Assembly (NCBI RefSeq): GCF_900110415.1
Contig: NZ_FODR01000022.1
Span: 1-64,000 of the forward strand
Length of the DNA: 64,000 nucleotides
Direction of reading: 5' to 3'
Source of the DNA: Mucilaginibacter sp. OK283
GTDB taxonomy: Bacteria; Bacteroidota; Bacteroidia; Sphingobacteriales; Sphingobacteriaceae
Every line of letters begins with the position of its first letter. Positions within the stretch are counted from its first letter, which is position 1. Position numbers and translations under genes: made by a program. This document shows, piece by piece, positions 1-7,917 of this stretch. Below the pieces are notes generated by a model. That model was not told where the DNA came from. It saw only the letters and a list, made by a program, of their open reading frames with translations, and made no database searches.

Positions 1-44
1 GAGCCGATGGTACTGCGGTAAAACGTGGGAGAGTAGGTCGGTGC
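1..44 (+). rRNA. 5S ribosomal RNA, 3' end only
   Basis: The first bases read as the 3' arm of a Bacteroidota 5S rRNA (GATGGTACTGCGG, then GTGGGAGAGTAGGTCGGTGCC-like ending), and a rho-independent terminator follows directly. The 5' part and the rest of the rRNA operon lie left of the window. The exact 3' end is uncertain by one or two bases. Confidence 0.85.
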
Positions 45-57
45 CAAATCTTAAATC

Positions 58-90
58 AAGCCCTTGCTGGAAACAGTCAAGGGCTTTTTT
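58..90 (+). terminator. rRNA operon terminator
   Basis: The 9-bp stem AAGCCCTTG (58-66) pairs with CAAGGGCTT (78-86). An inner CTG/CAG pair extends it, and a T run follows. It sits about 14 bases after the 5S 3' end and would end rRNA transcription. Confidence 0.85.
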
Positions 91-668
91 GCGTTCCTTT
101 AGTTCACTCGTTCATGGGTTCACTGGTTCATTGGTGTTCGGTTGGATACCGTACCGTTCGGGTGTTCGGGGGCGAACGCTTATATGGTTTATAGACAGTA
201 GGTTAAGTGTTCGGGCAATCCAAAAACATGAACTTTACAGGCTGATCAACGCCTCTGTTCGCAGGCATAACCATGTTATAATCCATCAATCTTCAGAATA
301 GCACAGGGGAATAGGGTATCCCTGCCGGCACCTCATCAGCTCCTTATCTGCCATCATCAGGCCACTATCGGTTACCCTTGATGCTGCCAATATGCACCTT
401 CCGGGTACCGGGGTTTGGGTGTGGGCTGTTTTTGGCGGGGGCTGAGTAGGAAAATCCATCATGTTATATTGGTAATTCCTGTTAACAGAATTGCGGAGGG
501 ATAAGTACCCTGTAGCGACGGGGCATTTGAAGATATAGAACCGAACCACGCGTCACAAATCAATCCCCGCCTCCGCTGTTTCGCCCTCTTGTTTTTCAGG
601 CTCGCCGTTATTTAGGTGTGCGGGTATCTGTTTTCATGGCAACTTTACATTAAGAAATTTAAAGCACA
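91..668. other. gene-free stretch after rRNA operon
   Basis: No ORF here looks real. Bases 100-160 are a short-word repeat built on GTTCACT/GTTCATT. The 87-codon minus-strand frame at 286-549 has no recognisable family, signal peptide or neighbour logic and I treat it as chance. The end of the stretch should carry the promoter of the gene at 669, but no clear TAnnTTTG motif is visible. Confidence 0.5.
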
Positions 669-881
669 ATGAAAAAGATCATTTTATTTATAGCCATCAG
701 CGCCGGGGTGGCCTTGACAGCCGAAGCGCAAACCAGGGTAGTAGTACGTACGCCTGCTCGCAGGGTAGTAGTTGCGGCCAGGCCGCGGGTTGTAGTTGTG
801 CCGGCGAGGCCGGTTGTAGTAGTGCGGCCCGCTGTGCCGGTTGTGGCACGCAGGGTTGTTGTACGCAGGCGGGTGTTGTAA
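669..881 (+). CDS. small secreted Val/Arg-repeat protein
   Basis: A 70-residue protein with a clean signal peptide (MKKIILFIAISAGVALTAEAQ, cleavage near residue 21). The mature part is about 50 residues built almost only from Val, Arg, Ala and Pro, in repeated RVVV/RPVVVV blocks with no acidic residue. A strongly basic, beta-prone tail like this could bind nucleic acid, LPS phosphate or wall polymers, but I know of no function. The G/C-rich repeat also opens a 77-codon frame on the other strand, which looks like a shadow. The gene stands alone between the rRNA terminator and a convergent TPR gene. The signal peptide and start context make it a likely real gene. Low-complexity sequence rules out a family call. 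Confidence 0.6.
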   Translation: MKKIILFIAISAGVALTAEAQTRVVVRTPARRVVVAARPRVVVVPARPVVVVRPAVPVVARRVVVRRRVL

Positions 882-1029
882 CCCGCCTGCACTGATATAA
901 AATATCGTGACTACAAAGACAGGATGAAGGTACTTTGTTAAATAAAACTTAAACTAAATTGATTTAGCATTTAGGGTACTTAGTTTACTAAGCTGTTAAA
1001 GTATTCGGCATGGCGTTTGGTAAATGGCA

Positions 1030-1214
1030 TTATTGCTGCCTGGGTTTCCGGGGCCTTATACGCCAGCGGCTTCGCTTTTTACGTAGCAGGTAATAAACTA
1101 TTACGGCTATTGCCATTATTGCAAGCGCAATAATAAGCGTTATAACGAGACTATATGCCTTGCCGAGGCGAGTTTGGAGCCGCGTTTGAAGCTGGAGGTA
1201 TATACTTTTTTTTT
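1030..1214 (-). other. out-of-frame C-terminal extension (TM helix) of the TPR gene
   Basis: Reading one base back after the A9 run (1214-1206 on the minus strand) gives KKKSIYLQLQTRLQ, then TRLGKAYSLV, then a 20-residue hydrophobic helix (TLIIALAIMAIAVIVYYLLR), then a basic tail KKRSRWRIRPRKPRQQ and a stop at 1032-1030. This is a textbook single-span anchor with a positive-inside tail. It is therefore very likely the true end of the gene at 1140-1907. Either the run is one base off (sequence error or mutation), or slippage on the A run produces both forms. Confidence 0.65.
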
Positions 1215-1907
1215 GACGATGATGGAGTCTTGTTTTTTGATTTGAACAGAATCTTTTTTGTTGACCATTGCCAGTTTGGCTTCCTCAGCTTTTTGGATGC
1301 TGTCGTCTAAAAATTCATGTCGTTTTATGGCAACGGCTGCTTTGTCGTAATTCTTCATGTGCCGGTATAAATCGGCATAACCCACCTGTACTGCCGATTC
1401 ATTCCTGGGATCTTTATTTTTTACCGCAATTTTTAAGGCTTCGTTTAAATCGCCCATGGCAAGGGTATAATCCTTGATGTCGCTTTTTATGGCCGATAGC
1501 TCAATTAGCGATGCAATGATGTTGGGAACATCATGTTTTAAACGGGATATAGTGTTTGATTGCAGTATAAACCATTTAGCCTGGCTATAAATATGCTGAG
1601 ACCGGTATATTTTTGAAAGGGTATTGTAGCAGGTACGCATACCCAAAGAATCGTTCATGCCTGAATACACATGCAAAGCAAGCATCGAATAATTTAACGC
1701 TTCGTTTTTGTAATAATGTCTTAAATTTCTGTTGCTAACCGTGTCATAGTGCATGTACTCTTGGGCAATAGCTATATAGATAGGGCCCTTTAATGAATCG
1801 CTTGTGAGCTGTAATTTTTGCTTAAGGCTATCCAGGTCACCAGCGTAGGCTGATGATTTGGATACGGCTAAGAACGTAAAGATGAGGCAGGTAAGCAATT
1901 TTTTCAT
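1140..1907 (-). CDS. secreted TPR-like protein, probably frameshifted at 3' end
   Basis: A 255-residue product with an N-terminal signal peptide (cleavage near residue 22). Helical pairs resembling tetratricopeptide repeats cover roughly residues 25-200, with a Lys-rich coiled stretch near 205-235. The fold suggests a periplasmic protein-protein interaction scaffold, like the sensor part of Bacteroidota TPR-transmembrane regulators. The last about 20 residues of this frame look unnatural. Right after an A9 run (complement of 1206-1214) the -1 frame stays open to 1030 and encodes a transmembrane helix and basic tail, see the separate entry. The intact protein is probably about 290 residues and membrane-anchored at its C-terminus. 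No partner kinase or regulator lies next to it. Exact family not recognised. Confidence 0.7.
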   Translation of the reverse strand: MKKLLTCLIFTFLAVSKSSAYAGDLDSLKQKLQLTSDSLKGPIYIAIAQEYMHYDTVSNRNLRHYYKNEALNYSMLALHVYSGMNDSLGMRTCYNTLSKIYRSQHIYSQAKWFILQSNTISRLKHDVPNIIASLIELSAIKSDIKDYTLAMGDLNEALKIAVKNKDPRNESAVQVGYADLYRHMKNYDKAAVAIKRHEFLDDSIQKAEEAKLAMVNKKDSVQIKKQDSIIVKKKVYTSSFKRGSKLASARHIVSL

Positions 1908-2149
1908 ATAGGGGTTACCGAATATAGCAATATATTTTAATATTACTTAGTCAAATAATGTGCCTGATTAGCCCTAACTGCCTGCTACCCAAATAAAATA
2001 ACTGTGAAATATTAATTGCTGCGCAGTAATGGCACTTTTTGTATTAAACGCGGGCAAGTTTTTTTTTAAACAGCGCCCCGTTTTTTTTGCACATTTCATT
2101 TGGTACACAAAACAGGACAGCATTTACGCCCGGTATAAGTAATTATGTA

Positions 2150-3088
2150 CTAAACAATAGTCTGTTCGTAACGGGTGATGAAGTGCTGTAGCGCCTTTGA
2201 TCGCGCCAGCAAAAAATTGAAAAGAAAGATGCCGATAGCGGCGCAGGTTATACCTGCCAGTACATCAAGCACATAGTGGTGGCTGGCATATACGGCGGTA
2301 AACCATATGCCCAGCATTACTACAGCAAAAAACAAATTTGCTTTGCCCAGGCGGTTTTTAATGCCATAGTATAAAACAATAACAGGGTACGATGAATGTA
2401 ATGATGGCATAGCTGCAAATACATTTGAGCCTTTGGCATAAATAGACTTGAAAACACCGGCATGAAAAAATGCATCAAACTTGGCCAGCCCGGCGGTGTT
2501 GCCCTGGGTTAAGGGATGAAATTGCAGGCCATGATATTGCACATACCAGGGCGGGGCTGCAGGGAAGGCGTAATAAACTACAAAGCCTATTAAATTAACC
2601 AGTACAAAGGTGAGCGAAAATTTAAGGAACTGCTTTTTGTTTTTAAAAAACAAAAAGGTTGCAAAGGCAAGCGGTACAGGTATCCAGCACAGGTAAAAAA
2701 TACCGGCCATAACATCAATAACTGTATTGCCGTTTGCACGCCAGTATTCATTTGGTGTAAGCAGGTTGCCTTTGTAATGGATGCCGAACAGGCGTTTTTC
2801 GAAATTATAAATATCGGCTATGTGTACGGTATTGAAATTATAGTTGGGGAAGGCCTTCATATAGTCAAATATGATCCAGTATACAACGAAGATGCTGAAG
2901 CCAAGGATAAATTTGCGGGTAACGGCCGATGCGTAAAAAAGAGAGTTAAATATCAGTACAAGCGTTAACTCATCGCTTTTGTAACCGATTAAAAAGTAGG
3001 AGAGTACTAAATACCCTATTGAAATAAGCGTAACAATAAGTACCGATTTGGTATTAATTGTTACACCGTGATGCGCGGCAGTATTCAC
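2150..3088 (-). CDS. AUR1-like PAP2 family enzyme, candidate inositol phosphorylceramide synthase
   Basis: A 312-residue polytopic membrane protein of the PAP2 superfamily. The motif order matches fungal AUR1: FPAAPPWY (175-182), GLAKFD (200-205), MPSLHS (227-232, with His231) and SHHYVLD (269-275, with His271 and Asp275). The last two are the PAP2 catalytic motifs, while APPWY and GLA.FD...FH are AUR1 hallmarks not seen in ordinary lipid phosphatases. The known family reaction transfers phosphoinositol from phosphatidylinositol to ceramide. The start is GTG at 3088, one base after the stop of the upstream hydroxylase gene, so translation is probably coupled. The locus also encodes a CDP-alcohol transferase, inositol-phosphate synthase and serine palmitoyltransferase, which fits that role. 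An ordinary PAP2 phosphatase is the alternative. Confidence 0.8.
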   Translation of the reverse strand: MNTAAHHGVTINTKSVLIVTLISIGYLVLSYFLIGYKSDELTLVLIFNSLFYASAVTRKFILGFSIFVVYWIIFDYMKAFPNYNFNTVHIADIYNFEKRLFGIHYKGNLLTPNEYWRANGNTVIDVMAGIFYLCWIPVPLAFATFLFFKNKKQFLKFSLTFVLVNLIGFVVYYAFPAAPPWYVQYHGLQFHPLTQGNTAGLAKFDAFFHAGVFKSIYAKGSNVFAAMPSLHSSYPVIVLYYGIKNRLGKANLFFAVVMLGIWFTAVYASHHYVLDVLAGITCAAIGIFLFNFLLARSKALQHFITRYEQTIV

Positions 3089-3089
3089 C

Positions 3090-3716
3090 TTATTTTTTTA
3101 AGAATCCGGAACGGAATATTTTATCCCACAGCGGCGAACTAACCCCGTAACCCCTGTCGGGATCCTGGTAGTGGTGCAGCATGTGGTGTTGTTTTATTTT
3201 TTTAAACAGGCCGCTTTTAAAGTTAAAATGATGCATAGCATAGTGCGATATATCATAAAACAGGTAACCTAATATAAAGCCCGGGAAAAAGCCAAAAACA
3301 TTATCGGCGGGCAATATCCATTTAAACAAAAAATAAAAACCGGTGGCCAGCGGAATGCTCAATGATGGCGGCAATACCAAACGTTTGGCATCACTCGGAT
3401 AATCATGATGTACACCATGCATAATAAAATGCAGCCTTTTTGCCCATTCCCAGTTTTCGTTGGGTTTAAGGTGAAAAACAAAGCGGTGCATAATGTACTC
3501 GGTAATTGTCCAGACGAACAAGCCCAGGATAAACAGTTCGGTATATTTTATAAAACCAATACCCGCGTTAAAGGCCAGGTAGGTTGAGTAAATGATAACC
3601 GGTACAAAAATATACAAGGGTACGGTATAATGCACCTTTGATAAACCCTCTAAAAAGTTGCTTTTAAACATCCTCACAGACTCCTGCGAGTTAGATACAT
3701 AATTCTTTTTTGCCAT
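3090..3716 (-). CDS. fatty acid hydroxylase superfamily, FA2H/Scs7-like
   Basis: A 208-residue diiron membrane hydroxylase. His clusters are HRFVFH (77-82), HFIMHGVHH (96-104), HYAMHH (158-163) and HHMLHH (177-182), between about four hydrophobic spans. The segment HGVHHDYPSDAKRLVLPPSL is strikingly like the FA2H/Scs7 sphingolipid 2-hydroxylases, more than like sterol desaturases or carotenoid hydroxylases. The inferred reaction is alpha-hydroxylation of the ceramide acyl chain with O2. The cytochrome b5 domain that fungal Scs7 carries is missing, so an external electron donor is needed. It is cotranscribed with the AUR1-like gene (1-base gap). The start ATG at 3716 is well placed. It is about 280 bases from the next gene upstream, so this pair may have its own promoter. 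Confidence 0.82.
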   Translation of the reverse strand: MAKKNYVSNSQESVRMFKSNFLEGLSKVHYTVPLYIFVPVIIYSTYLAFNAGIGFIKYTELFILGLFVWTITEYIMHRFVFHLKPNENWEWAKRLHFIMHGVHHDYPSDAKRLVLPPSLSIPLATGFYFLFKWILPADNVFGFFPGFILGYLFYDISHYAMHHFNFKSGLFKKIKQHHMLHHYQDPDRGYGVSSPLWDKIFRSGFLKK

Positions 3717-3994
3717 AATATATCAGGTTTAAAATTTTTTAACGATTTCTTCGCCTGTTATTTTGATGTTTTGTTTGATATAATTTATTGTCAGCTGCAG
3801 TAATACAGCCTTTGCACGAAGGTACGATATTTTGGCCGGGGTCTCAAGTTGTTAACTCAAAGTCTTCAGCCGGTAGCCATAAGTTAAATTTTCTATGACA
3901 ATGCCTAATCAAACTTAGGACTAAGAAGCTGCGATTTATATAGAAACATGTTGGCTTTAAGCTTTGAGCATTCTGCTTTCAGCTTCTATAATAC

Positions 3995-4717
3995 TTACGA
4001 TCCCTCTTCCTCTTGTTTTATCAAGGCTTTTTTTGCTTCCCTTAACCGGTTAAACGCGGTAATATTGGTTAGCACAGCCAGCAATACCAATGGGAAGGTA
4101 AATATCGATATCGGTTCAAATACGTGAAATTTAACACCCGGTACAAACAACTTATAATTGCCGCCAATATATTGAGCAACTATACCGCTTATTAAGGCGC
4201 AAACACCTATGGTAACCACACGCTCCGGCCGTTGCATTAAACCACCTTTAACTTCAACACCTAAACCTTCGGCACGGGCTCTTACATAGCTTACCATCAT
4301 GGAGCCTATGAGGGCTATAAACGCAGCTATCGAACTTATAAAATAGTGGTGCCCTACCAGGTAATAGCAAATACCAAGAAACATGATCAATTCGCTGTAA
4401 CGGTCAAGAACCGAGTCGTACAGCGCGCCAAAGGTCGATTTCATGTTACCTAAGCGGGCTACCTGGCCATCAAGCATATCAAACAGGCCCGCAAACAGGA
4501 TTAAGCCCCCTGCCCAGCCAACATAGCGTAAATCGCCGCGGTTGCCTTCTTCGGCACCTAAAATAAAAATGGCCGCAACACCCACGTTAAGCACAAACCC
4601 GATTGATGTAACCGCGTTTGGTGTTAACCCAATCTTGATCAGAATTTTTACAACGGGATCAATCACCCGGTAAATCCCTAATTGCAGGTTTGTTCTAAGC
4701 GATATTTTTTGTTCCAT
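3995..4717 (-). CDS. CDP-alcohol phosphatidyltransferase, candidate PI or PI-phosphate synthase
   Basis: A 240-residue membrane enzyme. The family signature DGx2ARx8Gx3Dx3D is complete: Asp80, Asp83, Gly84, Ala87, Arg88, Gly97, Asp101, Asp105, counted from the ATG at 4717. Five or six hydrophobic spans follow. The enzyme joins CDP-diacylglycerol to an alcohol. Next to an inositol-phosphate synthase and an AUR1-like enzyme the likely acceptor is inositol or inositol 3-phosphate, but sequence alone does not exclude glycerol phosphate or another alcohol. An upstream in-frame TTG at 4753 would overlap the preceding gene; the ATG at 4717, 26 bases past its stop, is the better start. If the product is PI-phosphate, a phosphatase is required that I do not find here. 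Confidence 0.82.
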   Translation of the reverse strand: MEQKISLRTNLQLGIYRVIDPVVKILIKIGLTPNAVTSIGFVLNVGVAAIFILGAEEGNRGDLRYVGWAGGLILFAGLFDMLDGQVARLGNMKSTFGALYDSVLDRYSELIMFLGICYYLVGHHYFISSIAAFIALIGSMMVSYVRARAEGLGVEVKGGLMQRPERVVTIGVCALISGIVAQYIGGNYKLFVPGVKFHVFEPISIFTFPLVLLAVLTNITAFNRLREAKKALIKQEEEGS

Positions 4718-4742
4718 TTTTGTAATAGTTTGATGTACAAAA

Positions 4743-7301
4743 TTAAAAATCAAATTTAATTCTGGTGCGTATACCCCAATTTGCTACGTTCGGATGATTA
4801 AGGTAGTTAAACCTTTCCACAAAATCAACACGAATTAGCTTAAATATGTTTTCGATACCAACGCTTCCCTCAACATAAGGAGTTCGTCCTAATGAATAAG
4901 TTAGCGGCACTCCATTGGCATCAACAGGCAGCTGGTACAATGATGGGTGTATCGAAGGATTATTACCATCGCTCAAACCACCCCATAGCACCTTAAAGGA
5001 AGCTGTTTCGCGCCATTTTAACTTTTTAAATAGTGGCACCTTGTTAAAAAAGAAACCCATAAAATGCTGATCGATCCTTATACCTTCATAATGGTCATAT
5101 ACAAACTCCAAAAAGTTCATCAGGTTATATGAATCAATATCATAAGCATAAGTTTGATTGGCACGCGGAATTGATAATAGCGGATATGGAACAGTACCAA
5201 ACACTTTACCACCATAAACGGCCACATCGGCATAACCCAACTGCGATTCGTAAACACGTTTATCAATACGTGCATCAATCTTTTGGTAGTTATATTCGCC
5301 GCCAAAAATGTTTTTTAAGCCGGCGGTAAATTGTACCTGGTAAATAGGATATTTGTTAGGGAGTGGGGTACGGTAAATTTTACCCTGGTAAAATTCTTCG
5401 TTGGGTGCATACCTTAATCCCGCGGTTAATTCGGTTGTAGTTAAATCATGAACAGGGTGGGTAAGGTCATTTCCCGGCCTGAAGTATAATGAGCCGGCCG
5501 GTTCCTGTTTCCAGTTGTTAAAACCGGCGCTGTATGAAAAATGACTATCAAACTCATGTACATAATCAATTCTATAATTATCGTTGTACAGGTATTTGTC
5601 ATTTACACCACGCTTAAATGATAGCAGGAAGTTATCCTCCTGAACAAACTGAAGATTAGCCCCCGGTATTTTTGTATCGCGCTGAAAACTCGCTCTTATA
5701 TAATTTTGCGGGAATTTATAGATCGATTTATTATTAAGCGAATAGGTGGCGCTCAGGAAGTACTTCCATCGTTCGTCCTTAAAGCCATAAGCGGCATAGG
5801 TTTCAAAATAATAGCGCCTGCTCAGGTTAGGGGTTGTACGGCCGCCAAACCTTAATTTAAAACCTTCAACCGGGTTAAAGCTGTAAAAAGTGTTGGCAGG
5901 GCCAATCTCAAACTTATCAAAGCCTTTATAGCCCGCAAGTAATATGGTTGCAATATCCACCGTACGTTTAAACGATGGCATATCTTTTAAACTATCAATG
6001 TTTTTATAAACTTTTGATTCGGCCGTAGTTAACGTATCCAGGCGATTTTTTTGCCAGAATGCATCGCTGCGGTTGCGGGCTTCGTCTGATGACTCTTCCG
6101 ATTGTTTGGTATACGCAGTATCAGGCCTTGGCTTGTTTACTACGTAGTTACCATAAGTAATGGTACGCATGCCAAACAGGCTGCTTTTTGCATCCTTTTT
6201 TGATGCACCAAAATCGGCTGTTGTAACGCTTTTGCTCAAATGGTACCTGTTGTCGGGATTTTGCTCAAAATCCAGGTCAACCTGGATAGACCTGATGAAG
6301 TTGATATTGATATGCTTGTTTACCAGTAGCGATGCTTTTTGAACCGCATAATTGCCATCCAGCGTTATATAAATGCTGCCCTCAAATAAAACATCGTTGG
6401 TATTGCGGGGGGTAAAGCTTAATTGTACCAGTTTTTGACCTTTACTATCGGTAATGGTATCGGTAATAAAAAACTTGTAATAGTTGGGCGAGTTATCTGA
6501 TATCGGGCTTAAAAACTGGCTGGTTATCAGTAAAACATTATTATCATATATATTAACCTTGGTATAAAGGTGCTTAAAATACTGTGCAAGGCCTGCATTA
6601 TCCACAGCCGGGCCGAAATTCACATTTTTTTCGCCTATTACAATTTCCCTGTTTTTCTCGGGATTTTTACGGTAATAGTTTTGTACAAGCTTTTCATTAA
6701 GGAAAATAGGTAATATCGATTTGCCCGGGATAGACGTGCTGTCGCGGTTATCTAATATAAATTTATACTTCCTGAAAAATTTGCGGTCGGAGAACTGGGC
6801 CGAAACGTTGGCGGCGCCAAACATCATTTTATCATATTCCCGGTACTCTACATAATCATAGGCTTCGGGGCGGTTTTTTTCTTTATTTTCAATAACCTTA
6901 CGAATCAGCTCAACCGCCGGATTATCCTTATTACGGTATTTAGGCTTTTTACCGGCTTTAATAGTAACCTGGGCCAGCTGTTGCGCCGCAGGGAAAAGCT
7001 TTACATTAATAACCTGTTCTTTACCAGGCACCACGGCCAAAAACGCATCCTTGTATCCTAAAAAAGATATTTTTATTTGCTTGTAAGTTTGATTGGTTGT
7101 TGACAGGCGGTAATTTCCATTATTATCTGTAGTAACCCCGGTTGTGGTTCCGGTAAAGCTAACTACTACATAAGGAAGGGTTTGTTTATTGCCCGCATCA
7201 GTAACCCTACCTGTAATAATGGTGGTTTGGGCAAATATTGAGGTGACAGAAAAAAAGAATATTGAAAAGAATAGACTTTTGTAAATTTTTTTAAACTTCA
7301 T
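4743..7301 (-). CDS. DUF5686 outer-membrane protein with carboxypeptidase-like regulatory domain
   Basis: An 852-residue protein with a signal peptide (MKFKKIYKSLFFSIFFFSVT, cleavage after FAQ). A carboxypeptidase regulatory-like beta-sandwich follows (about 20-105: ITGRVTDAGNKQTLPYVVV). The long DUF5686 region then runs to a beta-barrel end with the terminal Phe (IKFDF) typical of outer-membrane insertion. The family is widespread in Bacteroidota and its function is unknown; its shape resembles TonB receptors without a plug. The ATG at 7301 gives the natural signal peptide; a TTG at 7328 adds nine polar residues and is unlikely. It sits just upstream of the CDP-alcohol transferase, so the two are probably one transcript, which hints at a link with the cell envelope lipids. 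Confidence 0.85.
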   Translation of the reverse strand: MKFKKIYKSLFFSIFFFSVTSIFAQTTIITGRVTDAGNKQTLPYVVVSFTGTTTGVTTDNNGNYRLSTTNQTYKQIKISFLGYKDAFLAVVPGKEQVINVKLFPAAQQLAQVTIKAGKKPKYRNKDNPAVELIRKVIENKEKNRPEAYDYVEYREYDKMMFGAANVSAQFSDRKFFRKYKFILDNRDSTSIPGKSILPIFLNEKLVQNYYRKNPEKNREIVIGEKNVNFGPAVDNAGLAQYFKHLYTKVNIYDNNVLLITSQFLSPISDNSPNYYKFFITDTITDSKGQKLVQLSFTPRNTNDVLFEGSIYITLDGNYAVQKASLLVNKHININFIRSIQVDLDFEQNPDNRYHLSKSVTTADFGASKKDAKSSLFGMRTITYGNYVVNKPRPDTAYTKQSEESSDEARNRSDAFWQKNRLDTLTTAESKVYKNIDSLKDMPSFKRTVDIATILLAGYKGFDKFEIGPANTFYSFNPVEGFKLRFGGRTTPNLSRRYYFETYAAYGFKDERWKYFLSATYSLNNKSIYKFPQNYIRASFQRDTKIPGANLQFVQEDNFLLSFKRGVNDKYLYNDNYRIDYVHEFDSHFSYSAGFNNWKQEPAGSLYFRPGNDLTHPVHDLTTTELTAGLRYAPNEEFYQGKIYRTPLPNKYPIYQVQFTAGLKNIFGGEYNYQKIDARIDKRVYESQLGYADVAVYGGKVFGTVPYPLLSIPRANQTYAYDIDSYNLMNFLEFVYDHYEGIRIDQHFMGFFFNKVPLFKKLKWRETASFKVLWGGLSDGNNPSIHPSLYQLPVDANGVPLTYSLGRTPYVEGSVGIENIFKLIRVDFVERFNYLNHPNVANWGIRTRIKFDF

Positions 7302-7917
7302 GTACTTTATGCAATTATGCAAATACAAACCTTTTTTTGATTGATAATATAATCCCGCCCCGCTATAGCTAACCTTTTGGTTACCGATATTATTAAATAT
7401 CAGTTTAAATTATCGTGCCGATCAATCATACGCCCTTATCCACTTTCGGCCTGTTTAGGCGATAAACCTATTTTAAATGGGTTTAATGCACCTTTTATAA
7501 CTCCTATATCACGCTTGTAACTGCGCTCCAAAGGTAAAAAAAATCCCTACAGACTAATGTGGTCAAAAAGTCAAATATTACCCGTGGCAATTACAACAAC
7601 GGTAATCATTGAAATAAATTACCCTGAAATTATACTAATAGCTAAATAACGATAATAATATATATCAGGGCATACTTATCAGTATTTGTACAAACGTAAC
7701 CTGTATAATTACAGATTTTTAAAAAAATATTCGTTACAAGGGTACTAAAAATTGCAGGCCTGCTATACACCTATACAGGTATTTAACATTTATTAACAGC
7801 TTAATTGATATCAGCAGCGTAACAGTTAATAAACTTAGGTTTAAGGATGGCTTATAAACAAATCAGCCGCATAAAGATCGGACTTTATACGGCTGATTTG
7901 CATTTTATTACAATTTA
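7302..7917. other. gene-free AT-rich stretch with one terminator
   Basis: No credible ORF on either strand. The part near 7302-7450 should hold the promoter of the DUF5686 gene. The right end carries the hairpin that follows the inositol-phosphate synthase gene. Between 7500 and 7850 I see only AT-rich sequence without conserved motifs. Confidence 0.5.
7859..7900 (-). terminator. terminator of inositol-phosphate synthase gene
   Basis: An 18-bp stem, CAAATCAGCCGCATAAAG (7859-7876) against CTTTATACGGCTGATTTG (7883-7900), with one mismatch and a 6-base loop. It starts 17 bases beyond the stop codon at 7918 on the minus strand. The following T tract is short and broken. Confidence 0.75.

Noticed and set aside
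286..549. 87-codon minus-strand ORF after the 5S rRNA
   Set aside because: No signal peptide, no recognisable family, no promoter, composition unlike neighbours; likely chance.
659..892. 77-codon ORF opposite the Val/Arg protein
   Set aside because: Thr/Arg repeat is simply the complement of the GTAGTA-rich repeat; no sensible N-terminus.
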